Shown here: in pieces, positions 1-5,621 of the stretch
Layout of the letters: every line of letters starts with the position of its first letter
How positions within the stretch are numbered: the first letter of the stretch is position 1
Assembly (NCBI GenBank): GCA_026992215.1
Contig: JALXAI010000215.1
Location: forward strand, 1-6,590
Source: Desulfobacterales bacterium
GTDB lineage: Bacteria; Desulfobacterota; Syntrophobacteria; B119-G9
Length of the DNA: 6,590 bases
Reading direction: 5' to 3'
Notes under the pieces: generated by a model
Databases searched by the model: none
What the model was told of the DNA's origin: nothing
Seen by the model: only the letters and a program-made list of their open reading frames with translations
Position numbers and translations under genes: made by a program

Positions 1-1311
1 CATCGCCGCCTGGTATATGCCGGTGTGTCCCACCATATCTCCATTGGCGTAGTTCATCCTTACCAGGTCATACTTCCCCGTGCTCATTTCCTCGATGGTC
101 CGGTCGGTAATTTCAGCGCTTTTCATCCATGGTCTTAATTCAAACGGCACCACGTCCGAAGGAATTTCAATGTAGGTCTCGAGTTTTTCATCAAACTTTC
201 CCGACCTGTTCCCGTTCCAGAAATACGTTACGTGTCCGAATTTTTGCGTCTCGCTTATGGCAAGTTGCCTGATACCCCGCTTGCAGAGGAGTTCCCCCAT
301 GGTCTTTTCAATGTGCGGCGGCTCCACAAGGTAGTGCTTGGGTATATGCAGGTCACCGTCATACTCCATCATGCCAGCGTAAGCCACCCTGGGGAGCGGT
401 CCGCGATCAAACTTGTCGAAGTTTTCCTCTTCGAAGGCCCTGCTTATCTCTATGGCCCTGTCACCCCTGAAGTTAAAAAACACCACCGAGTCCCCGTCTT
501 CGATTTTCCCCACGGGGCCCTTTTCATCCACGATCACAAACGGTGGCAGGTCCTGATCGATAACCCCGGGTATTTCCTTTCGATAGGTTTCGATGGCCTC
601 ACGGGCGGATCTAAACCCCCTTCCCTCCCCCTTTACGTGGGTTCGCCAGCCGGTGGCAACTATTTCCCAGTTCGCCTCGTACCTGTCCATGGTGGTGGTC
701 ATTCTCCCTCCACCGCTGGCGACCCGGTAATCCACCGAGCAGTTGCTGTTTATTTTCGCCAGGAAATTTTCAAGGTCATCCACGTATCGGAGGGCCGAGG
801 TTTCCTCAACGTCCCTGCCGTCGAGAAGAATATGTATCCTGGCAACGGGGACCCTGTCCTCGCACGCCAGGTGTTTCAGCATGGCCTTCAGGTGATCGAT
901 GTGACTGTGGACATTTCCGTCGGAAAGAAGCCCGATGAAGTGGAACTTCCCGTTATTTTCCCTGCAATAATTAACGAGCCATTTCCACGTTTTACCCTCG
1001 AAGATCCTTCCCGAGGCTATTGACTCGTTAACCAGCTTTGCCCCTTGAGGATAAACACGCCCCGCACCAATGGCATTGTGCCCCACTTCGGAATTACCCA
1101 CGTCCTTATCCGAAGGCAGTCCCACCGCGGTTCCATGAGCCTGGAGCAGGGTGCAGGGACAATTAGCCATGAGCCAATCAAGGTTAGGCGTAAGCGCATT
1201 GGCTACGGCATTCCCTTCCTTTTCCTTCCTGTAACCAACACCGTCCATTACGACTATCAAAAGTGGCCTCGGGCTTCTTCCTTCCAGGTAACCGTATTTC
1301 GCGTAACTCAT
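1..1311 (-). CDS. gpmI: 2,3-bisphosphoglycerate-independent phosphoglycerate mutase (5' part), plant-type
   Basis: Interconverts 3- and 2-phosphoglycerate in glycolysis and gluconeogenesis, using a phosphoserine intermediate and two Mn ions. The first 437 codons are visible and the frame runs off the left edge; about 110 C-terminal residues, with the remaining DH and His metal ligands, are missing. Seen: LLIVVMDGVG with metal ligand Asp23; DVGNSEVGH (70-78) with nucleophile Ser74; SDGNVHSH (130-137); LLDGRD (162-167); the substrate-binding SGGGRMTTTMDRYEANW; SETQKFGHVTYFWNGNRSG; and MNYANGDMVGHTG with ligands Asp425 and His429. The WNGNRSG form and the RMTTTMDRYE-to-KGEGRGF stretch resemble the longer plant/trypanosome enzymes rather than the E. 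coli-type GpmI (FFFNGG). The ATG at 1311 has GGGGGA five bases upstream, and begins 32 bp after the DUF151 gene. No frameshift was found across the visible part. Confidence 0.95.
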   Translation of the reverse strand, partial: MSYAKYGYLEGRSPRPLLIVVMDGVGYRKEKEGNAVANALTPNLDWLMANCPCTLLQAHGTAVGLPSDKDVGNSEVGHNAIGAGRVYPQGAKLVNESIASGRIFEGKTWKWLVNYCRENNGKFHFIGLLSDGNVHSHIDHLKAMLKHLACEDRVPVARIHILLDGRDVEETSALRYVDDLENFLAKINSNCSVDYRVASGGGRMTTTMDRYEANWEIVATGWRTHVKGEGRGFRSAREAIETYRKEIPGVIDQDLPPFVIVDEKGPVGKIEDGDSVVFFNFRGDRAIEISRAFEEENFDKFDRGPLPRVAYAGMMEYDGDLHIPKHYLVEPPHIEKTMGELLCKRGIRQLAISETQKFGHVTYFWNGNRSGKFDEKLETYIEIPSDVVPFELRPWMKSAEITDRTIEEMSTGKYDLVRMNYANGDMVGHTGIYQAAM

Positions 1312-1343
1312 TCAATTCCCCCGCTATTCCTTTTCGTTCGGCT

Positions 1344-1799
1344 CTAAAATTTGACAGATTTGCAAATTTCCTCGTATTCTTTGACTTCTTCGGGAGTCAG
1401 TTCTCGTCTGAACAGCTTCTTATTGACCAGTATCGGGATATTTTCGTGAAGAGCGAGAGCCACCGAGTCGCTCGGTCTCGCGTCAATCATTTTTTCTTCA
1501 TCGCCTACCCTGAAAAATACCCGCGCATAATACGTATTTTCCTTCATATCCCAAATTTCGACCCTGTCAAATTCGATACTCGCTTCGCTCAACAGCTTCA
1601 GGTAAAATTCATGGGTAAGCGGCCTTTTAATGTCTATGAGGCCTTTTTCCTTGGCAATCGCAGTCGCCTCGGCATCTCCCACGAACATAAGAAAATAATA
1701 CTTTGCGTCTTCGCTTTCTTTTAACACGACCATGTTACCGGCCGTTCTGTCGGACTTGAGATAAACTTCCTTTATTTCGATAAATTCAATTTCTTCCAT
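1344..1799 (-). CDS. DUF151 / bifunctional nuclease family protein
   Basis: A 151-residue protein of the BFN (DUF151) family, full length for it. Family landmarks are in order: VGDAEATAIA (40-49), RPLTHEFYLKLL (59-70), a strand pair ending in YARVFFRVGD (91-100), and the signature DARPSDSVALALHENIPILV (106-125), followed by an acidic helical C-terminus. A plant member has been reported to have DNase and RNase activity and a Thermotoga structure is known, but the cellular job in bacteria is unsettled, so nuclease activity here is only a family label. No signal peptide or membrane segment is seen. The start is an ATG with GGGAG seven bases upstream, 13 bp after ahbD, so translation is probably coupled within one transcript. 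Nothing in the sequence ties it to heme synthesis. Confidence 0.9.
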   Translation of the reverse strand: MEEIEFIEIKEVYLKSDRTAGNMVVLKESEDAKYYFLMFVGDAEATAIAKEKGLIDIKRPLTHEFYLKLLSEASIEFDRVEIWDMKENTYYARVFFRVGDEEKMIDARPSDSVALALHENIPILVNKKLFRRELTPEEVKEYEEICKSVKF

Positions 1800-1812
1800 C
1801 GGCTACTCCCTT

Positions 1813-2970
1813 CTACTTCTCAATGTGGTCCGCCGCCACTCCAGTCGCTCCATCGGTTTTTTGCTTTTTCCGGGGTTGATAACTGCACAACGGTTCCGGG
1901 CCAAGGTAGTTGCCGGTAGCCTCGTAGGCCCTGGCCCGACATCCCCCGCAGACTTTTACGTATTCGCACACGCCGCATTTGCCCTCGTACCTGCCGAAAT
2001 CCCTGAGCGTGGCAAAAATCTCCGATTTTTTCCAGATTTGACTAAAGGGGTGCTTTCTTATGTTGCCGCAGTTTAACTCGAGATACCCACACGGCTGGAC
2101 ATCACCAACGTGCGAAACAAAACAAAAGCCTATTCCACCCAGGCATCCCCTTGTAACCGCGTCGAGTCCGTGGGTTTTAAACGAAACCTTTTCGCCTTCT
2201 TCCCGCGCTCTTTGCCTCAGAATTCTGTAGTAATGGGGTGCACACGTGGCCTTGAGCTGCAGCTTTGTTTTTTTTCGCTGGTTATAAAACCAGTAAAGCG
2301 CTTTTTCATATTCTGCGGCATCAATTTCCTGGTCTTTCAGGTCCCTGCCGCGGCCGGTGGGCACTATGAGAAATATGTGATGTGCCACCGCACCCAGTGA
2401 TTCAGCGAGCCTGTGCACGGCAGGGAGTTCTTCAAGGTTTACCCTGGTGATGGTGGTGTTTATTTGAAACGGAAGTCCCGCTTCCCTGAGTAACCTTATA
2501 CCTCTGAGCGACTTTTCGAAAGAACCCTCCACTTTCCGAAACGCGTCATGAGTTTCCGCGCTTGCTCCATCAAGACTTATACTCACTCGCTGGATATTCG
2601 CGCCGATCATCTCCTTTACCAGCTTAGGCGTAAGGAGGGTTCCGTTCGTGGCCATGGTCATCCTGAGGCCCAGGCTGTCACCGTATCTGGCGATGGTAAA
2701 TATGTCATCTCTCAGCAGCGGTTCTCCTCCCGTCAAAATTATGATCGGCTTTGAAAAAGACGCAACGTCATCGAGAAACCTTTTGCATTCGTCGGTTGCG
2801 AGTTCACCGGGATACGGTTTGTCCACGGAAGCTGCCCGGCAGTGCACACAGGATAAGTTGCATGTCCTTGTTACCTCCCACGCAATGAGCCTGGGATGGG
2901 GAACGCCTGAGATATCGTGGTGCCCGGGCATCTTCATCTTTCGATCATCATGGTGTTTTGGGCTATTCAT
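1813..2970 (-). CDS. ahbD: heme b synthase (AhbD), radical SAM/SPASM
   Basis: Last enzyme of the siroheme-dependent route: oxidative decarboxylation of two propionates of iron-coproporphyrin III to vinyl groups, giving heme b. The 385-residue protein has the radical-SAM motif CNLSCVHC (Cys37, Cys41, Cys44) after RLIAWEVTRT, GGEP at 81-84, TNGT at 108-111 and SLDG at 132-135. The SPASM-type C-terminus is rich in cysteines: 243, 276, 283, 294, 301, 332, 335, 341, 344 and 362, including CGVC and CGGC. The N-terminus is rich in histidine (His6, 7, 17, 18, 25) and the last 20 residues are a charged, probably disordered tail. The chosen ATG follows GAGGTA at about 10-12 bases; Met12 or Met14 are possible later starts. 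Spacing to the next gene is only 13 bp. Related PqqE-type or NirJ enzymes are less likely given the neighbours. Confidence 0.95.
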   Translation of the reverse strand: MNSPKHHDDRKMKMPGHHDISGVPHPRLIAWEVTRTCNLSCVHCRAASVDKPYPGELATDECKRFLDDVASFSKPIIILTGGEPLLRDDIFTIARYGDSLGLRMTMATNGTLLTPKLVKEMIGANIQRVSISLDGASAETHDAFRKVEGSFEKSLRGIRLLREAGLPFQINTTITRVNLEELPAVHRLAESLGAVAHHIFLIVPTGRGRDLKDQEIDAAEYEKALYWFYNQRKKTKLQLKATCAPHYYRILRQRAREEGEKVSFKTHGLDAVTRGCLGGIGFCFVSHVGDVQPCGYLELNCGNIRKHPFSQIWKKSEIFATLRDFGRYEGKCGVCEYVKVCGGCRARAYEATGNYLGPEPLCSYQPRKKQKTDGATGVAADHIEK

Positions 2971-3026
2971 AGGTTTCCATTACCTCGTACCGGCAATTAC
3001 GAGCAACCCCGCCGCTTGTATTCAAT

Positions 3027-3074
3027 CAGCGTTTGCTCCCAAAAGGCAGCCGGTGTAACTTCCCAAAAGGCGGC
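3027..3074 (-). repeat. 24-bp imperfect tandem repeat after the hemB stop
   Basis: Directly after the hemB TGA, GCCGCCTTTTGGGA is followed 24 bases later by GCTGCCTTTTGGGA (plus-strand cores at 3061-3074 and 3037-3050), 13 of 14 bases identical. The remainder of each 24-base unit has diverged. The unit length is a multiple of three: in the hemB frame the two copies read AAFWEVTP and AAFWEQTL, and that frame stays open to a TAA about 26 codons after the TGA. There is no usual start codon for a separate gene in that frame. It could be a duplicated spacer or the trace of an old C-terminal tail. Confidence 0.55.
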
Positions 3075-4049
3075 TCAAGCGCCCAGCAGCTTCGCCACGT
3101 CTTTCGCAAAGTAGGTCAGGATCATGTCCGCTCCCGCCCTTTTGATCGCTGTAAGGATTTCCATCATCGTTCTTTTTTCGTCAAGCCAGCCTTTTTCAGA
3201 AGCCGCCTTAATCATCGAGTATTCCCCGCTCACGTTGTAGGCCGCTACCGGGCGGTCAAATTCCAGTTTAACCCTGTGAATAATATCCAGAAACGCCAGG
3301 GCAGGCTTCACCATAACGATATCAGCTCCTTCCATAATATCAAGAGCCACCTCCCTGATCGCTTCCTCGGCATTGGCAGGGTCCATTTGGTAAGCCTGCC
3401 TATCTCCGAATTGAGGCGCCGAATCTGCGGCATCCCGGAAAGGACCGTAAAAAGATGAACAGTACTTTGCGGAGTAGGCCATTATGGGCACATGAGTATA
3501 TCCGTGCTCGTCAAGTTCGGATCGGATCCTGGCGACCCTGCCATCCATCATGTCCGATGGAGCCACCATATCTGCTCCGGCCTGCACCTGCGAGAGCGCG
3601 GTTCTGGCAAGGAGCTCCAGGGTGGAATCATTGTCCACATCGCCATTTTTTACAAGCCCGCAGTGTCCGTGGCTCGTATACTCGCACATGCAAACATCCG
3701 TAATAATTATGATGTCGGTTCCCCCGTCTTTTATGGCCCTTACCGCCCGCTGAACGATGCCGTCCTCCGCGTAGGCACCGCTTCCGACCTCATCCTTGGA
3801 TTCCGGGATACCAAAAAGGATAATGGCCGGAATACCCAGCGAAGCCACTTCCCGGACTTCTTCCACAAGTTTATCCACAGACAACCTGTATACTCCTGGC
3901 ATGGATGGCACCGGGTCTTTAACACCTGTGCCCGGCACTACGAAAAGCGGGTATATCAGGTCGTCCACCGTCAGCCTTGTCTCCCGGATCAGTCTCCTGA
4001 AATTGGGATTTTGCCTGAGTCTTCGGGGTCTGTACTCGGGATACTCCAC
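3075..4049 (-). CDS. hemB: delta-aminolevulinic acid dehydratase (porphobilinogen synthase), zinc type
   Basis: Condenses two 5-aminolevulinate molecules into porphobilinogen, the first common step toward siroheme, heme and cobalamin; a soluble TIM-barrel enzyme that forms octamers in the family. From the GTG start the protein has 324 residues, the usual family length. The two Schiff-base lysines are visible: Lys195 in [18 protein letters not shown] and Lys248 in [24 protein letters not shown] (118-131) supplies three cysteines (120, 122, 130) that bind catalytic zinc in the Zn-dependent class; magnesium-type enzymes have Asp-rich residues here instead. The N-terminal arm [18 protein letters not shown] is typical. 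The gene sits between ahbC and ahbD, so it feeds the Ahb pathway encoded around it. The 181-bp leader before it is the likeliest place for an internal control point. Confidence 0.97.
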   Translation of the reverse strand: MEYPEYRPRRLRQNPNFRRLIRETRLTVDDLIYPLFVVPGTGVKDPVPSMPGVYRLSVDKLVEEVREVASLGIPAIILFGIPESKDEVGSGAYAEDGIVQRAVRAIKDGGTDIIIITDVCMCEYTSHGHCGLVKNGDVDNDSTLELLARTALSQVQAGADMVAPSDMMDGRVARIRSELDEHGYTHVPIMAYSAKYCSSFYGPFRDAADSAPQFGDRQAYQMDPANAEEAIREVALDIMEGADIVMVKPALAFLDIIHRVKLEFDRPVAAYNVSGEYSMIKAASEKGWLDEKRTMMEILTAIKRAGADMILTYFAKDVAKLLGA

Positions 4050-4054
4050 CTTAG

Positions 4055-4062
4055 CCCTCCTC
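4055..4062 (-). promoter_or_regulatory. Shine-Dalgarno site fixing the hemB GTG start
   Basis: GAGGAGGG on the minus strand, five bases before the GTG at 4049. This near-perfect ribosome-binding site decides the start: the same frame has a TTG nine codons upstream (4076), but that would place this site inside the coding region and add a tail not expected in the family. Confidence 0.85.
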
Positions 4063-4089
4063 TGATCAGATTCCAATTTACCAGCAAGC

Positions 4090-4191
4090 TCATATACCGC
4101 CGGCAGGTGGTGTTTTTCTTTTTATCCGGTTTAGATGCGGCAGCTTTTCCGTGCCAACCCGGAAACCTGCGATGCTTACCCGACTGTCCAT
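4090..4191 (-). CDS. possible 33-aa peptide upstream of hemB (doubtful)
   Basis: A 34-codon reading frame beginning [16 protein letters not shown] and ending PPAGGI with a TGA, lying 40 bp before the hemB start. The same frame is open back to the TAA of the 49-residue membrane peptide, so the two together form 96 codons interrupted by one stop. The start has only a weak purine-rich stretch (GCGGGAA) directly against it. No family is recognised. It could be a separate micro-gene, the remnant of a longer gene broken by the TAA, or simply untranslated leader. The stem-loop at 4140-4170 sits inside it, which argues for leader RNA. Confidence 0.15.
   Translation of the reverse strand: MDSRVSIAGFRVGTEKLPHLNRIKRKTPPAGGI
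4140..4170 (-). promoter_or_regulatory. stem-loop in the hemB leader
   Basis: On the minus strand GCAG-G-TTTCCG, an 8-base loop (GGTTGGCA), then CGGAAA-AG-CTGC: six perfect pairs (TTTCCG/CGGAAA) extended by four more (GCAG/CTGC) across a small internal bulge. It lies about 90 bp before the hemB start, in the largest gap of the cluster. No U-run follows, so it is not an intrinsic terminator. It could be a leader structure or an mRNA processing or stabilising site; I cannot match it to a named riboswitch. Confidence 0.3.
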
Positions 4192-4230
4192 TTCCCGCAC
4201 CCACTTCCGGCAGATACACCGGAGCAATCT

Positions 4231-4380
4231 TTACAGGATGTTACGGTATAAACGCAGCTTACCGAAAAGGTAGCGGAATAAAATGGGTGCGCTCACCACG
4301 AATCCGCCGAAGAACAGCAAACCTGCCGCCGGTGATTTCGAGAAAACCACCCAGTGCAACTTTTTTCGGGAAACTCTCAT
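4231..4380 (-). CDS. small basic single-pass membrane peptide, 49 aa, unrecognised
   Basis: I do not recognise this peptide. It begins MRVSRKKLHWVV, has a hydrophobic stretch at about residues 17-35 (contains AAGLLFFGGFVVSAPILF), and ends in a basic tail KLRLYRNIL. Basic residues flank the hydrophobic part on both sides, which fits a short transmembrane segment. The ATG is the first start after an in-frame TAA a few bases upstream, so the N-terminus is fixed if the gene is real. It begins 36 bp after the ahbC stop and runs in the same direction. Weak points: there is no good Shine-Dalgarno sequence before the ATG, and the gene is short enough to arise by chance. In favour: the clean hydrophobic/basic layout, and its position in an otherwise empty 367-bp gap inside a packed operon. 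Confidence 0.5.
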   Translation of the reverse strand: MRVSRKKLHWVVFSKSPAAGLLFFGGFVVSAPILFRYLFGKLRLYRNIL

Positions 4381-4416
4381 ACCACGTTATGGCATCTAAC
4401 CACAAGGTCACGGGCG

Positions 4417-5601
4417 CTAGCCAAGGCCAATTTCTTCGTCGGTAAGGTAACAGGCAGGGTCCGGCGCCCAAAGATCCCCGGTGGCCGCTTCCGCCCTCAC
4501 CCTAAAATTCCCGGCGCAAATATCCAGCCAGCGGCATTTCGCACATCTGCCCTTTACGTACTTCTTTTTATCTTTCAACTTTCTCATGAGAGGATTGGAA
4601 AGATCCGTCCATATCTCGCTGAAAGGTCTTTCCCGCACGTTGCCGAACGAGTAGTGCCTCCAGAATTGATCTGCATGTACTTCACCGTCCCAGCTCACGC
4701 ACCCGATCCCTCTGCCGGAATTATTTCCTTCGTTCATCTGGAGAAGCTCGAGAACTTCCTCTGCTTTTCCGGGATCTTCTCCAAGCAGGCGCAGGTAAAC
4801 GTAGGGGCCATCGGCATGATTGTCCACGGTAAGGATTTCTTTCGGCTTCCCTTTCCCGTGCAGTTCGGCGGTTCTGTCTATTATCAAGTCCACGACCTTT
4901 CTTGTTTCATCATGATTGAGATCTTCTTCCATCAACCTGCTTCCCCTGCCCGCGTAAACAAGGTGGTAGAAACACGCACGCGGAATTTCTCTTTCTTCTA
5001 TCAGGTCAAAGATCGCGGGAATCTCCATGTGGTTGAGCCTGTTGATGGTGAAGCGGAGCCCTACTTTGATTCCTTCGTTTTGAGCATTTTCTACTCCCTG
5101 AAGAGCCGCACTGAAGGCTCCCTTAAATCCCCTGAATCGATCGTGGATCTCTTCCATCCCGTCAAGACTGATCCCCACGTAGGACAGACCGATCGCCTTC
5201 AGCTCCCTGGCTATTTCCCTGGTGATAAGGGTTCCATTGGTGGATATGACCGCCCGCATACCCCTGTCAACCGCGTAGGATGCAAGTTCAATGAGATGAG
5301 GATGCATCAACGGTTCACCACCGGAAAAAAGAATAACAGGGCATCCAAATCGAGCCAGGTCATCGAGCAATTGTTTGCCTTCTTCGAGAGATAGCTCGTT
5401 TTCAAATTCCCGGTTCTTGGCGTGGGCGTAGCAGTGAATGCAGCGCAGGTTGCACCTTCGCGTCACGTTCCAGACCACCACGGGCTTCTTGTCTTCTGAA
5501 AACTGCAAAAGGTGGGAAGGCATCGTCTTTGACTTTCTACCGTACCTGAGGGCATCGGAAGGCTCAACGGTGCCGCAATACAACTTCGATATTCCTATCA
5601 T
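4417..5601 (-). CDS. ahbC: 12,18-didecarboxysiroheme deacetylase (AhbC), radical SAM
   Basis: Cytoplasmic radical-SAM enzyme of the siroheme-dependent heme pathway. It removes the two acetate side chains of 12,18-didecarboxysiroheme to give iron-coproporphyrin III. The 394-residue protein opens with MIGISKLYCGTVEPSDALRY, the N-terminus I recognise from AhbC of sulfate reducers. The radical-SAM cluster motif is CNLRCIHC (Cys50, Cys54, Cys57) and the SAM-contacting GGEP is at 94-97. TNGT (121-124) and SLDG (145-148) follow the usual order of the barrel. The C-terminal SPASM-like region has Cys301, Cys353, Cys356, Cys362 and Cys384, enough for an auxiliary 4Fe-4S cluster. The start is the ATG 20 bp after the AAA+ gene, preceded by a purine-rich AGGGAGGGAG. 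NirJ of the heme d1 pathway is the closest alternative; the N-terminus and the pairing with hemB and ahbD in one run favour AhbC. Confidence 0.95.
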   Translation of the reverse strand: MIGISKLYCGTVEPSDALRYGRKSKTMPSHLLQFSEDKKPVVVWNVTRRCNLRCIHCYAHAKNREFENELSLEEGKQLLDDLARFGCPVILFSGGEPLMHPHLIELASYAVDRGMRAVISTNGTLITREIARELKAIGLSYVGISLDGMEEIHDRFRGFKGAFSAALQGVENAQNEGIKVGLRFTINRLNHMEIPAIFDLIEEREIPRACFYHLVYAGRGSRLMEEDLNHDETRKVVDLIIDRTAELHGKGKPKEILTVDNHADGPYVYLRLLGEDPGKAEEVLELLQMNEGNNSGRGIGCVSWDGEVHADQFWRHYSFGNVRERPFSEIWTDLSNPLMRKLKDKKKYVKGRCAKCRWLDICAGNFRVRAEAATGDLWAPDPACYLTDEEIGLG

Positions 5602-5621
5602 AAACGGGTCTCCCTCCCTGG

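Noticed and set aside
232..1023. 264-codon open frame on the plus strand
   Set aside because: It is antisense to the mutase gene, whose catalytic motifs are intact on the minus strand; its own translation shows no recognisable domain.
4050..4076. Upstream TTG start for hemB adding nine residues
   Set aside because: The GAGGAGGG site at 4055-4062 lies inside that extension and is ideally spaced for the GTG at 4049.
4100..4165. Sigma-70-like promoter (TTGGCA with TAAACC about 18 bases on)
   Set aside because: The -10 match is poor and one half of the pair falls in the stem-loop; not enough to call.
4080..4230. Cobalamin or cyclic-di-GMP riboswitch before hemB
   Set aside because: GC-rich hairpins are present, but I could not find the conserved core boxes of either class.
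3492..4445. 318-codon open frame on the plus strand crossing hemB and the ahbC-hemB gap
   Set aside because: Overlaps hemB active-site codons, crosses into ahbC, and its translation has no recognisable family features.
4259..4471. 70-residue frame overlapping the ahbC 3' end
   Set aside because: Runs in a different frame through conserved ahbC codons; the neighbouring 49-residue frame has a more protein-like composition.
4354..5394. 347-codon open frame on the plus strand
   Set aside because: Exactly opposite ahbC, which has all its family motifs; a long antisense frame is a common by-product of codon bias.
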